Source of the DNA: Actinomyces slackii
Lineage (GTDB): Bacteria > Actinomycetota > Actinomycetes > Actinomycetales > Actinomycetaceae
Direction of reading: 5' to 3'
NCBI RefSeq assembly: GCF_900637295.1
Contig: NZ_LR134363.1
Location: 2,666,001-2,730,000 of the forward strand
Length of the DNA stretch: 64,000 nt
How positions within the stretch are numbered: position 1 is the first letter of the stretch; each line of letters begins with the position of its first letter. Below the pieces are notes generated by a model that was given only the letters and a program-made list of their open reading frames with translations, did no database searches and was not told the DNA's origin. The translations under genes were made by a program, and so were the position numbers. Positions 26,337-34,851 of the stretch are shown piece after piece.

Positions 26337-27065
26337 ATGACCTCTCGATCAGAGTCCTGGGAGCAGGAGCCCTCGGTGTTCACCGCCAGTCCGATCGCCG
26401 GCCTGGATGCGCGCGCCGGGGGCCTGGATGCGCGCGCCGGGGGCCTGGATGAGCGCGTGGGGGCCTCGGGCGGGCCGGGCCGCGAGGATGCGCAGGCCGG
26501 ATTCGTGCGCCCCGCGCGGGCCGAGGACCTGCCCGCGATGGGCCGGGTCCACGCGGCCACGATGCTGGCCTCCCTGGAGGCGGCCCATGACTCGGCCCAC
26601 GGCGCCGCCCTGCCCCAGGGCGTGCGCGACATGATCGCCGCCCCGGTGATCACGGCCGGCTGGCAGGAGGCGGTGACCGCCCCGCCCTCACCGGCCCATC
26701 ATGTGCTGGTGTCCACGCAGGGCGACGAGGTGGTGGGGCTGCTGGGCCTGGCCCCCACGCGGGCGCGCAGCGAAGCAGAGGAGGCCGAGGGCGCAGAGGG
26801 CGCCGATGCGGCCCTGGCGGCGGAGGTCACCGCCCTGGGGGTGGATCCGGCCCATCAGGCCCGGGGCCACGGCTCGCGCCTGCTGGCGGCCGCGGTGGAC
26901 CTGGCCCGTCAGGATGGCGCCCAGGCACTGGTGGTCTGGGCCGTGCGCGGGGATGAGTCCCTGACCAGCCTGCTGCGCGCGGTGGGGATGGCGCCCACAG
27001 GGGCCCGCCGCGACCTCCCCGTGGGCCAGGGCATCACGGAGGAGTGCTGGGCCGCCGCCATCTGA
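26337..27065 (+). CDS. GNAT-family acetyltransferase with repeated N-terminus
   Basis: 242-residue protein with an acetyl-CoA-binding GNAT domain from about residue 57. The key motif is LGVDPAHQARGHGSRLLAAAVDLARQDG (motif A with ARGHGS) followed by LVVWAVRGDESLTSLLRAVGM. The first 55 residues are unrelated to the domain and contain three GLDARAG-like heptads encoded by 21-base repeats. The substrate is unknown. It lies alone on the plus strand between dapA and the MazEF remnant. Confidence 0.8.
   Translation: MTSRSESWEQEPSVFTASPIAGLDARAGGLDARAGGLDERVGASGGPGREDAQAGFVRPARAEDLPAMGRVHAATMLASLEAAHDSAHGAALPQGVRDMIAAPVITAGWQEAVTAPPSPAHHVLVSTQGDEVVGLLGLAPTRARSEAEEAEGAEGADAALAAEVTALGVDPAHQARGHGSRLLAAAVDLARQDGAQALVVWAVRGDESLTSLLRAVGMAPTGARRDLPVGQGITEECWAAAI
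26400..26462 (+). repeat. Three 21-base in-frame tandem repeats
   Basis: Units at 26400-26420, 26421-26441 and 26442-26462. The first two are identical and the third differs at three bases. Each encodes seven residues (GLDARAG, GLDARAG, GLDERVG) in the N-terminus of the GNAT protein. Gain or loss of a unit keeps the reading frame. Confidence 0.9.
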
Positions 27066-27075
27066 GCGGTGCGGC

Positions 27076-27304
27076 TCAGTCCAGCGCGACGTACCGGATC
27101 TCGAGGAAGTCGGCCAGCCACCGCACGATCTGCGTGACAGCGCGCTGATCCAGGGCGCCCGCCCGAGATCACGACGGCTGGGCGGCGGCCCACCTGCTCA
27201 CGCCCCACCCCACGTGCGAAGTCGACCCAGACGACCTCGCCGCGAAGGAAGGAGATCTCCTGAGGCGGCAGGCCGCCCATCACGCCCTGCTCATCCCTCG
27301 ACAT
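27076..27304 (-). pseudogene. Decayed MazF/PemK-type toxin
   Basis: The first 45 codons encode a typical MazF opening (FLRGEVVWVDFARGVGREQVGRRPAVVISG). The frame then breaks: the family's C-terminal signature ALDQRAVTQIVRWLADFLEIRYVALD continues in another frame, ending at 27076. About 50 residues of the catalytic core are missing at the junction near 27165-27175, so both an internal deletion and a frame change have occurred. The start overlaps the antitoxin stop by 14 bases, as in intact mazEF pairs. A working RNase is not expected. Confidence 0.72.
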
Positions 27305-27530
27305 AGTAGGTGGGGAGGTTGAGCCACTCGCGGCTCTCCGCCTCGTAACTGGCTCGCTGCTCCTGGGTCATGGAGTGGATCGCCCCTCGCAGCGATTCCA
27401 TGCGCTCAGCGCGGGCCGCCTCGCGCAGGAGATCGTTGATGGCGTCATCCATCGTGCCTCCACGACGCTGCGCGTGCGCGCGCAGGAGATCTCGCGTCTC
27501 GCGGCTCACTTTGATGGTCGTCGAAGTCAT
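27291..27530 (-). CDS. Ribbon-helix-helix-type antitoxin (MazE-like partner)
   Basis: 79 residues: MTSTTIKVSRETRDLLRAHAQRRGGTMDDAINDLL is a short beta strand plus two helices typical of ribbon-helix-helix DNA-binding antitoxins. An acidic, flexible tail ending LNLPTYYVEG would wrap a toxin. It is intact although its toxin partner is broken. Free antitoxin may still repress its promoter or neutralise a MazF encoded elsewhere; both are inference. Confidence 0.75.
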   Translation of the reverse strand: MTSTTIKVSRETRDLLRAHAQRRGGTMDDAINDLLREAARAERMESLRGAIHSMTQEQRASYEAESREWLNLPTYYVEG

Positions 27531-27677
27531 ACCGCCAGTATGCCGCCATGGTGCTCTTGTTCCCCGACCCGCCTGCCCGCAGGAGCGCGGGGAGTGGCGG
27601 GAGATGAAGCACCACTGCCCCGACCCGTGGGCCTCGGCTGCTTTAGATGTACTGACCGGAGACGTTGATCGGGGTGG

Positions 27678-28376
27678 TCAGCTGCGGTCGATGCCGACGC
27701 TGGTGGCGGTGGGTGGGGGTGTGCCGATCTGAGCCACTGTGTGGCCCGCGCACGGTTGGCGAGTGACGCTCGCTCGGCGGATCCTGCTGACCGAGAACCA
27801 GCGCACGGCATCGCGCAGGCGGCACCAACCGACGAGGTACCACGTGCCGTTGGTGTTGGCGAACACGATCGGCTCGACATCCCGTCGACTGCTCGCACCG
27901 CCGGCGGCGACGTAGTCGATGCGCAGCACGCGCTGCTCGGTCATGGCCTGTTCACAGGCAGAGCGAATGACCCTCGAGGAACTGGACGCAGGGTTGACCC
28001 ACACCCGCGAGGCGAGCTGATCGACCCGCGCTCGGGTGCTCGGATCGAGGACATCCATGATCTTTCCGACCGCGGAAGCGGCGAGATCCGAGTAGGGCGC
28101 ATCGGGGGCCGCGGCAACGGCGGCCAGGAGCGAGAGAGCCTGAGCGTCCGTGAGGGTCACCGGCGGCAGCGCTCCCCTGCGAAGAAGTCCGTACCCACCG
28201 CCGGGGCCCGGCCTCGACCAGAGCGGCAGCCCGGATGCCTCAAGCGCGGCCAGGTCTCTCTTGATCGTGCGGACCGAAACCTCGAACTCGCTCGCCAACT
28301 GCTCGGCGGTCCGTCCACGATCTCCCGACCGGCGCAGTGACTCGGTCAGCGCGTGGAGCCATTCCGCTCGTCTCAC
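27678..28376 (-). CDS. YafY-like HTH/WYL-domain transcriptional regulator
   Basis: 232 residues from the chosen GTG. The N-terminus is a winged helix-turn-helix (RRAEWLHALTESLRR...TAEQLASEFEVSVRTIKRDLAAL). The C-terminal part is a WYL domain with the namesake NGTWYLVGWCRLRDAVRWFSVSRI. WYL regulators often sense nucleotides, redox state or stress. It is divergent from an alpha/beta hydrolase gene. GTCAC and GTGAC halves at 28389-28393 and 28410-28414 in the shared region could be an operator but are weak evidence. The start codon is uncertain: TTG or GTG codons further upstream are also in frame. Confidence 0.8.
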   Translation of the reverse strand: MRRAEWLHALTESLRRSGDRGRTAEQLASEFEVSVRTIKRDLAALEASGLPLWSRPGPGGGYGLLRRGALPPVTLTDAQALSLLAAVAAAPDAPYSDLAASAVGKIMDVLDPSTRARVDQLASRVWVNPASSSSRVIRSACEQAMTEQRVLRIDYVAAGGASSRRDVEPIVFANTNGTWYLVGWCRLRDAVRWFSVSRIRRASVTRQPCAGHTVAQIGTPPPTATSVGIDRS

Positions 28377-28449
28377 CGCCCGAGTCCCGTCACATTCATG
28401 CCACAAATAGTGACACACCGTTGACCGCGAGCAGTACCACACTGTCCAC

Positions 28450-29187
28450 ATGACCTCGACATCGCCCGCGGCGCGCCAGCCGCACATCGTCCTCATCCCC
28501 GGCTACTGGCTCGGCGCCTGGGCCTGGAACGAGGTGATCGAGAAGCTGACCTCCGCAGGGGTCCTGGCCACAGCCCTGACCCTGCCCGGCTTGGACCCGC
28601 AGGACCCGCAGCGCACGGCACGAACGCTCGACGACCAGGCCGAGGCCATCGCCGAGGTGCTTGATGAGTTGGGCGGCGACGCCGTCCTGGTGGCGCACAG
28701 TGGCGCGAATGGGCCCGTGAGCCTGGCCCTGGACAGGCACCCGGAGCTGATCCGCCGCGTGATCTGGGTCGACTCCGGCCCAATGGCCAACGGCGGCGCC
28801 TACGCGCCCGACCTTCCGATGGCAGTCTCCGAACTGCCGCTGCCAGACTTCGACAGCCTGGGTCAGGAAGCCAGTCTCGACGGTCTCACCGACCTACAAC
28901 TCGCCCGCTTCCGCTCCAAGGCCGTGCCCGAACCGGCCGGAGTCGCTCGCAGAACCGTCGAGCTGACCAATGCTGCACGCCACGACGTGGCCACCACCCT
29001 GATCTGCTGCTCCCTGCCCAGTGCCCAGATCCTCGCACTGGCCGAGCAAGGACACCCCATGTTCAGCGCCGTGGCCCAGCTCACCCACATGGACATGGTC
29101 GACCTGCCCACCGGCCACTGGCCCATGTGGAGTCGCCCACAGGAGCTCGCCGACGCCATTCGCACCGCAGCCAACTCGACCAATTGA
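28450..29187 (+). CDS. Alpha/beta hydrolase
   Basis: 245-residue hydrolase with the oxyanion-loop opening HIVLIPGYWLGAWAWNEV, a nucleophile elbow VAHSGANGPV (Ser in AHSGA instead of the strict GxSxG), and a C-terminal catalytic His in LPTGHWPMWSRP. The resemblance is to the EstC/salicylate-esterase-like group that often accompanies regulators of this type. The substrate is unknown. No Shine-Dalgarno is visible before the ATG, and a TTGACC -35-like box at 28421 suggests a very short or leaderless transcript. It is the likely target of the divergent WYL regulator. Confidence 0.78.
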   Translation: MTSTSPAARQPHIVLIPGYWLGAWAWNEVIEKLTSAGVLATALTLPGLDPQDPQRTARTLDDQAEAIAEVLDELGGDAVLVAHSGANGPVSLALDRHPELIRRVIWVDSGPMANGGAYAPDLPMAVSELPLPDFDSLGQEASLDGLTDLQLARFRSKAVPEPAGVARRTVELTNAARHDVATTLICCSLPSAQILALAEQGHPMFSAVAQLTHMDMVDLPTGHWPMWSRPQELADAIRTAANSTN

Positions 29188-29247
29188 CCTCACGCCTCAT
29201 GGTCCAGGAAGGGTGGCCTCATTGAACAACGTCCCCGACCAGGACAA

Positions 29248-30000
29248 CTAGAGGTCGAGGAGGGCCTCCAGGCCGATGGTCAGGCCCTGACGACTGCCAA
29301 CCTCTCGCACGGCCAGGACGACGCCGGGCATGAAGGAGGCGCGGTCGAAGGAGTCGGTGCGGATGGTCAGCTGCTCCCCCGGGTTGCCCAGGACGATCTC
29401 CTCGTGAGCGGTCAGGCCCCGCAGGCGCACGGCGTGGACGTGGATGCCCTCGATGACGGCGCCCCGGGCACCGTGGGGGTCCTGCTCGGTGGCATCCGGG
29501 CTGGGGCCCAGGCCGGCCTGTTCGCGGGCGGCCGCCATGGCGGTGGCGGTGGCCACGGCAGTGCCCGAGGGGGCGTCGACCTTGCCCGGGTGGTGGAGCT
29601 CGATGACCTCGGCCGACTCGAAGTACCGGGCGGCCTTGGCCGCGAATCCCATGGCCAGGACCGCGGACAGGGCGAAGTTGGGGGCGATGAGGACGCTGCG
29701 GCCGCTGGCCTCTGGGCGCTCGAGGTGCTCGCGGATGCGGTCATAGGACTCCGAGGTCCAGCCGGTGGTTCCCACGACGACGTCGAGGCCGGCATCGATG
29801 AGGGCGTGGACATTGGCCTCGGTGACATCGGGGACGGTGAAGTCGACGGCCACCTGGGCCCCGCCCAGGTGCTCGGCATCAAGGGCATCGCCCACATCCA
29901 GGCGGGCGACGAGCTCGAGCCCCTCAGCATCCTCGACCGCCTGGCAGACGGTCGACCCCATGCGCCCGGCGGCGCCCACAACAGCAACGCGAATGGTCAT
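29248..30000 (-). CDS. dapB: 4-hydroxy-tetrahydrodipicolinate reductase DapB
   Basis: NAD(P)H-dependent reductase that follows DapA in diaminopimelate synthesis. The 250 residues show the Rossmann opening VAVVGAAGRMGSTVC, VDFTVPDVTEAN, VVGTTGW, APNFALSAVL, the catalytic ELHHPGKVDAPSGTA, and RLRGLTAHEEIVLG. The length is normal for the family. It lies on the conserved backbone strand between the M16 protease and dapA, now separated from both by accessory genes. Confidence 0.95.
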   Translation of the reverse strand: MTIRVAVVGAAGRMGSTVCQAVEDAEGLELVARLDVGDALDAEHLGGAQVAVDFTVPDVTEANVHALIDAGLDVVVGTTGWTSESYDRIREHLERPEASGRSVLIAPNFALSAVLAMGFAAKAARYFESAEVIELHHPGKVDAPSGTAVATATAMAAAREQAGLGPSPDATEQDPHGARGAVIEGIHVHAVRLRGLTAHEEIVLGNPGEQLTIRTDSFDRASFMPGVVLAVREVGSRQGLTIGLEALLDL

Positions 30001-30237
30001 GCCGGCAGTCTACGCAGCATCCCGCGAGCCGCGGCCGGGCCGTGTGCCCACCGTGAACATCGTTGAGACTCGCCCAGCAGTCTCTCCCCGCCCGACAGCG
30101 CGGGTTGGTGAGGCTGCGCCATCTACCACTGCGGCACCCCATCGTGCGTGGCCACTGGCTCCACCAGCTCAGGCCGCGTGGTCGTGCGCCGACTCACACC
30201 TTGTTCTTGCGGACAGACGTCCTCTCGACACCATCTA
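30001..30237. other. dapB-tetR intergenic region
   Basis: About 240 bases between the dapB start and the operator of the TetR gene. It must hold the dapB promoter. No gene or other pattern is recognised. Confidence 0.4.
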
Positions 30238-30274
30238 TGCACTATCCTGAGTAAAGTGCAAACTTTGCACTATC
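30238..30274 (+). promoter_or_regulatory. Candidate TetR operator: perfect 17-base palindrome plus repeated half-site
   Basis: A perfect inverted repeat with eight-base arms around a single C (AGTGCAAA-C-TTTGCACT) lies at 30255-30271. The sequence TGCACTATC occurs at 30266-30274 and again 28 bases upstream at 30238-30246, giving an extra half-site. The palindrome is 40 bases before the TetR start codon, as expected for autoregulation. It stands out as AT-rich compared with its surroundings. Confidence 0.7.
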
Positions 30275-30311
30275 TGGCGTGAAGTGTATTTCAATGGATG
30301 GGGAGGGCCGC

Positions 30312-30908
30312 ATGACACCGACCATGAGCGCACGCGAGCGCATCCGCTGGCTGGAACAGTTGGCAATCCAGGAGGCAGCCCTGGACCTGACGCTGACCAA
30401 GGGCTACGCCCACTTCACGATGGACGAGCTCGCCAAGGCCACCGGCATGCCGCGGCGCACCCTGTTCCAGCGCGTCGGCGACAAGATGTCGGCTGTCCTC
30501 GGCGTCGAGGAGACGCCCCACATCGACCATCTGCCGCCGATGGACCCGGCGCTGCCTCCCCTCGCCGCCTGCACCGACCTCGCCGTGCAGCTCATCGACC
30601 GGATAGAGGTGGATGAATCAGTCGTCGCGATCCACGCCAAGAGGCGCCAGGCCATCGCGCAGGAGCCCCGTCTCGCGGAGGAGATGATCCAGCGCACAAC
30701 CCGCAACATGGCCGCGCTCGGTGAGATCCAGCGCGTACAGCGCGGTTGGAGCGCTGACGACCCACGTCCGCAGGTGCTCGCGCGCGTCCTCGGCGTACTG
30801 GTCGAGCAGGCGGTCACCAACGTACTCGCCGCCCGCGACCAGGGCACCGCCCTCGATCTCGGCGATGAGTTACGACGCCTCGCCGACGCCCTCAAGTCCC
30901 TGGTCTGA
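30312..30908 (+). CDS. TetR-family regulator of an esterase cassette
   Basis: 198 residues from the ATG with GGGGAGGG upstream; an earlier ATG would add 11 residues. The N-terminal helix-turn-helix reads ALDLTLTKGYAHFTMDELAKATGMPRRTLFQRVGDK, a clear TetR pattern. The C-terminal ligand domain is not assignable to a known inducer. It is followed on the same strand by two membrane-anchored esterases after 107 and then 47 bases, and preceded by a palindrome that is probably its operator. Confidence 0.87.
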   Translation: MTPTMSARERIRWLEQLAIQEAALDLTLTKGYAHFTMDELAKATGMPRRTLFQRVGDKMSAVLGVEETPHIDHLPPMDPALPPLAACTDLAVQLIDRIEVDESVVAIHAKRRQAIAQEPRLAEEMIQRTTRNMAALGEIQRVQRGWSADDPRPQVLARVLGVLVEQAVTNVLAARDQGTALDLGDELRRLADALKSLV

Positions 30909-31015
30909 GCTGATACCAGGACTGGGAGCAGCCGAATGCGCGCCAGCGCCACACCCGCCCCTGCTGCACCGGGCGCTGACCGACTCGCCACGGCCTGAAA
31001 GAAACTCGAGACCCT

Positions 31016-32068
31016 ATGGCGTCGACCGATCCCGCGCACCACACGCCAAAGACCGCCCGCCCAAGACGGAAGCGCCGCATCGTGCTTTCGATCATCGCTG
31101 CACTCGTGACGATCCCCGTTCTGTTCACGGGCATCTCGACTTTCCACACGCAGTGGATGATCGGGCTGTTCCAGTCGGCCTTCGGGGTGGTTGCCGACTC
31201 CACCATGGCGCCACGTGATCCGCAGTTGGAGGGTGTCCAACCCGGCGGGCAATACCGCGTCTCCAACATCCAGTACGGCACCGAGTACCCCAACAGCTAT
31301 TTCGACATCGTCTACCCCGACGCCAACCGTGCGAAGGAGCGCCCGACGCTGGTCTACGTGCACGGCGGTGGTTTCTTCTTCGGAACCAAGCAGTCCGGTG
31401 ACCCGCTGTCCGGCGCGAAGTCGAACGCCATCTTCCAGGCGCTCACTGACAAGGGCTGGAACATCGTCACGATGGATTACGCACTGGTGCCCGGCCACCA
31501 CTACCCGACGCCGCTGCGACAGATGGACCAGTTCCTCGCCTTCCTCACGGCCCACGCCGACGAGTACGGCCTGCAGATGGACAACGTCGATTTCTTCGGC
31601 CAGTCGGCCGGGGCTATTATGATCAGCCAGTACTTCACCGCCGCCACGAGCTCCGAGTTCGCGAAGCTGGCCGACGTCCACCCCACCTTCGACGTGACGC
31701 GCGTCGACACTCTCGCCATCGACGACGGTCCGCTCATCTACTCCGACATGAACCTGTACACGAAATTCATGGTCGGCAACTACATCGGCGGCACCACCTA
31801 TCTGTCGGTCGAGCAGCAGAAGTCGTACAACCCTATCCCCTACGTGAACGAACGCTTCCCACGCTCTTTCGTCATCGGCAGCGACTCCTACGGCGATGAC
31901 ATGGTCACGCTCACCGACCAGCTCACCGCGCACGGCGTGGCGAACAAACTCGTCTGGCCCAGACTCGAGGACGGGACGAAGACCGGGCACACCTTCGTGA
32001 CCCAGATGGACAAGCTTCCCGTCGCCAAGCGCACCTTCGATCAGATGGTCGACTACCTCGACCACTGA
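31016..32068 (+). CDS. Membrane-anchored HSL-type esterase/lipase
   Basis: 350-residue alpha/beta hydrolase. One N-terminal transmembrane helix follows a basic start (about 20-45, IVLSIIAALVTIPVLFTGI), so the catalytic domain is probably outside the membrane. The oxyanion motif HGGGFFFG (about 114-121), nucleophile elbow FGQSAGA with Ser, an acidic residue in the SYGDDMV region, and the catalytic His in KTGHTFV are visible. The substrate is unknown. The ribosome-binding site is weak. Probably co-transcribed with the TetR gene and the next esterase. Confidence 0.82.
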   Translation: MASTDPAHHTPKTARPRRKRRIVLSIIAALVTIPVLFTGISTFHTQWMIGLFQSAFGVVADSTMAPRDPQLEGVQPGGQYRVSNIQYGTEYPNSYFDIVYPDANRAKERPTLVYVHGGGFFFGTKQSGDPLSGAKSNAIFQALTDKGWNIVTMDYALVPGHHYPTPLRQMDQFLAFLTAHADEYGLQMDNVDFFGQSAGAIMISQYFTAATSSEFAKLADVHPTFDVTRVDTLAIDDGPLIYSDMNLYTKFMVGNYIGGTTYLSVEQQKSYNPIPYVNERFPRSFVIGSDSYGDDMVTLTDQLTAHGVANKLVWPRLEDGTKTGHTFVTQMDKLPVAKRTFDQMVDYLDH

Positions 32069-32115
32069 CCGACTTCCCCTGGAACGGCCCGCCTCGACCA
32101 TCACAAAAGGACACC

Positions 32116-33345
32116 ATGACCAGCCACACCGCGCAGTCACCCAACGCCAGCGCCACCGGCGCCGACTGCCCCGCTCGACGACGTGGGAGTGCCGCCCTTG
32201 CCGTCACCTCGCTCGTCGTCGCCGCACCGCTGGCGATCCTGGCCGTTGGCGCCATTTTTCCACGCATTCCGGTCCTCGGGGTGCTCGGCTCGTTCACCAT
32301 CCCGACGGTGGCGCCGTGGGCCTTCGTCCTGGCGCTGGTGGGTATCCTCCTCGCGGCGCTGGCCCTGCGCGCAGGGCGCCGCCGCCTCACCCGTGTCGCG
32401 GCAGCCATGAGCGCGCTGGCCTTGCTGGGCACGGGGACCGTGTTCGGCACCCACGTGGTGCTCGCCCATCGCGCCGGGGTCCCCCTCGGGCCGCAGATGT
32501 TCTCGATGCAACTCGCCTCCGACGGCCACCCCGACGAGTCCCTGACCTACCTCACCGACCCGACCGGCGCCGCACTGCGCATGGACGTCTACAAGCCCGC
32601 CGCTACGGCGGGCAAGGGCGCACCGGTCATGGTCTACGTGCACGGCGGCGGCTGGAACTCCGGCGAGCCCGACGAGACCGCTGCCACGCTTCGCTGGTTC
32701 GCCGACCAGGGGTACCTTGTGCTGGCTCCGCAGTACACGCTGGCCAGCGCACAGTTTCCGACGTGGAACATCGCCATGCCACAGGTCGGCTGTGCCCTGA
32801 TCTGGGCGGGTGAGCACGCCACGAGCCTCGGTGGCGACTCCTCCCGGCTGGCCGTTTTCGGTGGCTCCGCCGGCGGGAACCTGGCCCTGACGACCACCTA
32901 TGCTGCCGCAGCCGGCACGCTCACCCCCGCCTGCGAGGGCACCGTTCCCAAGGTTTCCGCCGTCGCCGCCGGCGTACCGGCCGTCGACCCCGCCTACGTG
33001 TACGACACCCGGGATCCGCTCATGAAGGGCTACACCCAGCAGCTCGTACGCGACTTCCTGGGTGGTACGCCGGACGAGCATCCCGACCGACTGACCGCTG
33101 TCCAGGTGCGCACCTACCTGACGCCGAAAGCGCCGCCAACCTTCTTCGGCGCCAGCGTCGGCGACCACATCGTTCCCGTCGAAGGCACCAGCCGCTTCGA
33201 GCAGGAGGCGCGGGACGCGGGCGTCGACATCACCGCCCACTACATCCCGTTCAGCGACCACCTCACCCCGGTGCTCAACCACGGTCTGACCGGAGAGACG
33301 CTGCGACTCCAGATCCGCGACTTCTTCCGCGAGCACGGGGTCTGA
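32116..33345 (+). CDS. Polytopic membrane alpha/beta hydrolase (esterase)
   Basis: 409 residues. The N-terminal 125 residues form three or four transmembrane helices. An extracytoplasmic hydrolase domain follows with HGGGWNSG, the nucleophile elbow FGGSAGGNL, and a late catalytic His in FSDHLTP. The domain is related to the preceding protein, but the membrane part is different. AAAGGA precedes the ATG by a good distance. The gene ends 20 bases from the convergent M16 protease gene. Possible roles are cell-envelope or exogenous ester hydrolysis. Confidence 0.82.
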   Translation: MTSHTAQSPNASATGADCPARRRGSAALAVTSLVVAAPLAILAVGAIFPRIPVLGVLGSFTIPTVAPWAFVLALVGILLAALALRAGRRRLTRVAAAMSALALLGTGTVFGTHVVLAHRAGVPLGPQMFSMQLASDGHPDESLTYLTDPTGAALRMDVYKPAATAGKGAPVMVYVHGGGWNSGEPDETAATLRWFADQGYLVLAPQYTLASAQFPTWNIAMPQVGCALIWAGEHATSLGGDSSRLAVFGGSAGGNLALTTTYAAAAGTLTPACEGTVPKVSAVAAGVPAVDPAYVYDTRDPLMKGYTQQLVRDFLGGTPDEHPDRLTAVQVRTYLTPKAPPTFFGASVGDHIVPVEGTSRFEQEARDAGVDITAHYIPFSDHLTPVLNHGLTGETLRLQIRDFFREHGV

Positions 33346-33365
33346 CTCAGTATCAGGCCGCGCCC

Positions 33366-34772
33366 TCAGTCGTCCTCCGGACCCACGAGGACCCGGGCGC
33401 GCTCCTGGGACACGAGCCAGGAGGCAAGGGCGCGCACATCCTCAGCGGTGACCTCCTGGAGCAGGCGCAGGTTCTCCCCCATGGAGCGCAGGCGCCCCGT
33501 GGTGACCTCGGCGCGCCCCAGGCGACCCATGCGGGCCAGGCTGTCCTCCCCGCCCAGCACCAGGGAGCCGCGGATCTGGCCACGGGCCCGGGCCATCTCG
33601 TGCTCGGAGGGACCATGCTCCGCGAGCTTCTCGAACTCCCCGATCATGACGGCGCACACCTCCTCGACATGGTGCGGCGCGCAGCCCGCGTACAGCCCGA
33701 AGGCGCCCGCCCCCGCATAGGAGGTGTCGAAGGCGAAGGTGGTGTAGGCCAGGCCCCGCTTCTCGCGTACCTCCTGGAAGAGGCGCGAGGACATTCCCCC
33801 GCCCAGGATGGTGGTCAGGACGCTCATCGTCCAGCGCCGCTCGTCGCGCACGGCCAGGCCCTGGCAGGTCAGATAGACATGGGACTGCTCCACGTCTCGC
33901 GGCACGGTGACGTCCTGGACGCTCAGCGGGGAGAAGGGCTCGGTCTCAAAGCGCCGTTGACGCGGAGGAGCCGAGGACGAGTCATCCCATCCCGCCGCGG
34001 CCAGGTCCGCCGACACGCGCTGACAGACCTCATCATGGTCCACCGCGCCCGCCACCGCCACGACCAGGGCGTCGGAGGTGTAGGTGCGCCGGTAGTGCTC
34101 CCACACGGCGTCGCGGGGCACGGCGGTCACGGTCTCGTAGGTGCCGCCGATGGGACGCCCCAGGGGCGTGCCCTCGCCGAAGGCCGCCCGGGCGAAGGCC
34201 TCCTGGGCCACATCCGCGGGATCGTCGGCGGCGTCGGCCAGCTCGGAGACGATGACCCCGCGCTCGGTCTCGACCTCGTTGGGATCCAGCAGGGAGGAGG
34301 TGACCATGTCGGCCACCACGTCCAGGGCGCCCATGGCGTCGGGCGCCAGGACCCTGGCGTAGTAGGAGGTGTGCTCCTTGGAGGTGGCCGCGTTGGACTC
34401 CCCGCCGATCATGTCGAAGGCCTCCGCGATGCCGTGGGCGTCACGCGTGGGAGTGCCCTTGAACAGCAGGTGCTCCAGGAAGTGGGTGGAGCCCTCCTGG
34501 CCCGGGGCCTCGTCGCGCGAGCCCACGCCCAGCCACAGGCCGATCGCCGTCGAGCGCAGGCCCGGCACGGACTCGGTGATGACCCGCACCCCGCCGGGCA
34601 GGATGGAGCGGCGGGTCAGGGCGCCGTCGTCGATGAGCGAGAGCTCGGCGGCAGGATCGCCTGCGGCGACGCGAGGCAGCTCCACCTCTGCGTAGTCGGT
34701 GGAGGAGGCAGCGGCGCCAGCGCGCAGAGGCGCGCCGGGCCCTGGACGGGGGTCGCGTGCTGAGTTGGTCAC
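33366..34772 (-). CDS. M16-family zinc metalloprotease
   Basis: 468-residue pitrilysin-type peptidase, the gene that commonly follows pnp in actinobacteria. The inverted zinc motif HFLEH is at 97-101 (STHFLEHLLFKGTPTRDA), with the distal Glu in the following helix and an inactive second M16 half containing the R/Y pair region (GLAYTTFAFDTSYAGAG). The protein is probably cytoplasmic, since no signal peptide is seen. The GTG start lies 16 bases from a 48-base perfect inverted repeat, and no good Shine-Dalgarno is visible, so the start could be later; the first 35 residues are non-conserved. Confidence 0.9.
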   Translation of the reverse strand: MTNSARDPRPGPGAPLRAGAAASSTDYAEVELPRVAAGDPAAELSLIDDGALTRRSILPGGVRVITESVPGLRSTAIGLWLGVGSRDEAPGQEGSTHFLEHLLFKGTPTRDAHGIAEAFDMIGGESNAATSKEHTSYYARVLAPDAMGALDVVADMVTSSLLDPNEVETERGVIVSELADAADDPADVAQEAFARAAFGEGTPLGRPIGGTYETVTAVPRDAVWEHYRRTYTSDALVVAVAGAVDHDEVCQRVSADLAAAGWDDSSSAPPRQRRFETEPFSPLSVQDVTVPRDVEQSHVYLTCQGLAVRDERRWTMSVLTTILGGGMSSRLFQEVREKRGLAYTTFAFDTSYAGAGAFGLYAGCAPHHVEEVCAVMIGEFEKLAEHGPSEHEMARARGQIRGSLVLGGEDSLARMGRLGRAEVTTGRLRSMGENLRLLQEVTAEDVRALASWLVSQERARVLVGPEDD

Positions 34773-34787
34773 CGGCAGAGCCTAACG

Positions 34788-34835
34788 GCTCGGCCCCTGC
34801 CAAGGCTCGGGGCCGAGCCTTGGCAGGGGCCGAGC
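34788..34835. terminator. Perfect 23-base-arm inverted repeat between katA and the M16 gene
   Basis: Arms 34788-34810 and 34813-34835 are exact reverse complements with two bases between them. The element sits 16 bases after the katA stop and 15 bases before the M16 start, on the same strand. It is probably the katA terminator, although it lacks a U tract and reads equally well on both strands. Confidence 0.7.
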
Positions 34836-34851
34836 AGAGTCGGACCGGGGA

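Noticed and set aside
28389-28414. GTCAC/GTGAC inverted halves between the WYL regulator and the hydrolase
   Set aside because: Five-base arms with 16 bases between them are easily found by chance; noted only as a possible operator in the gene entry.
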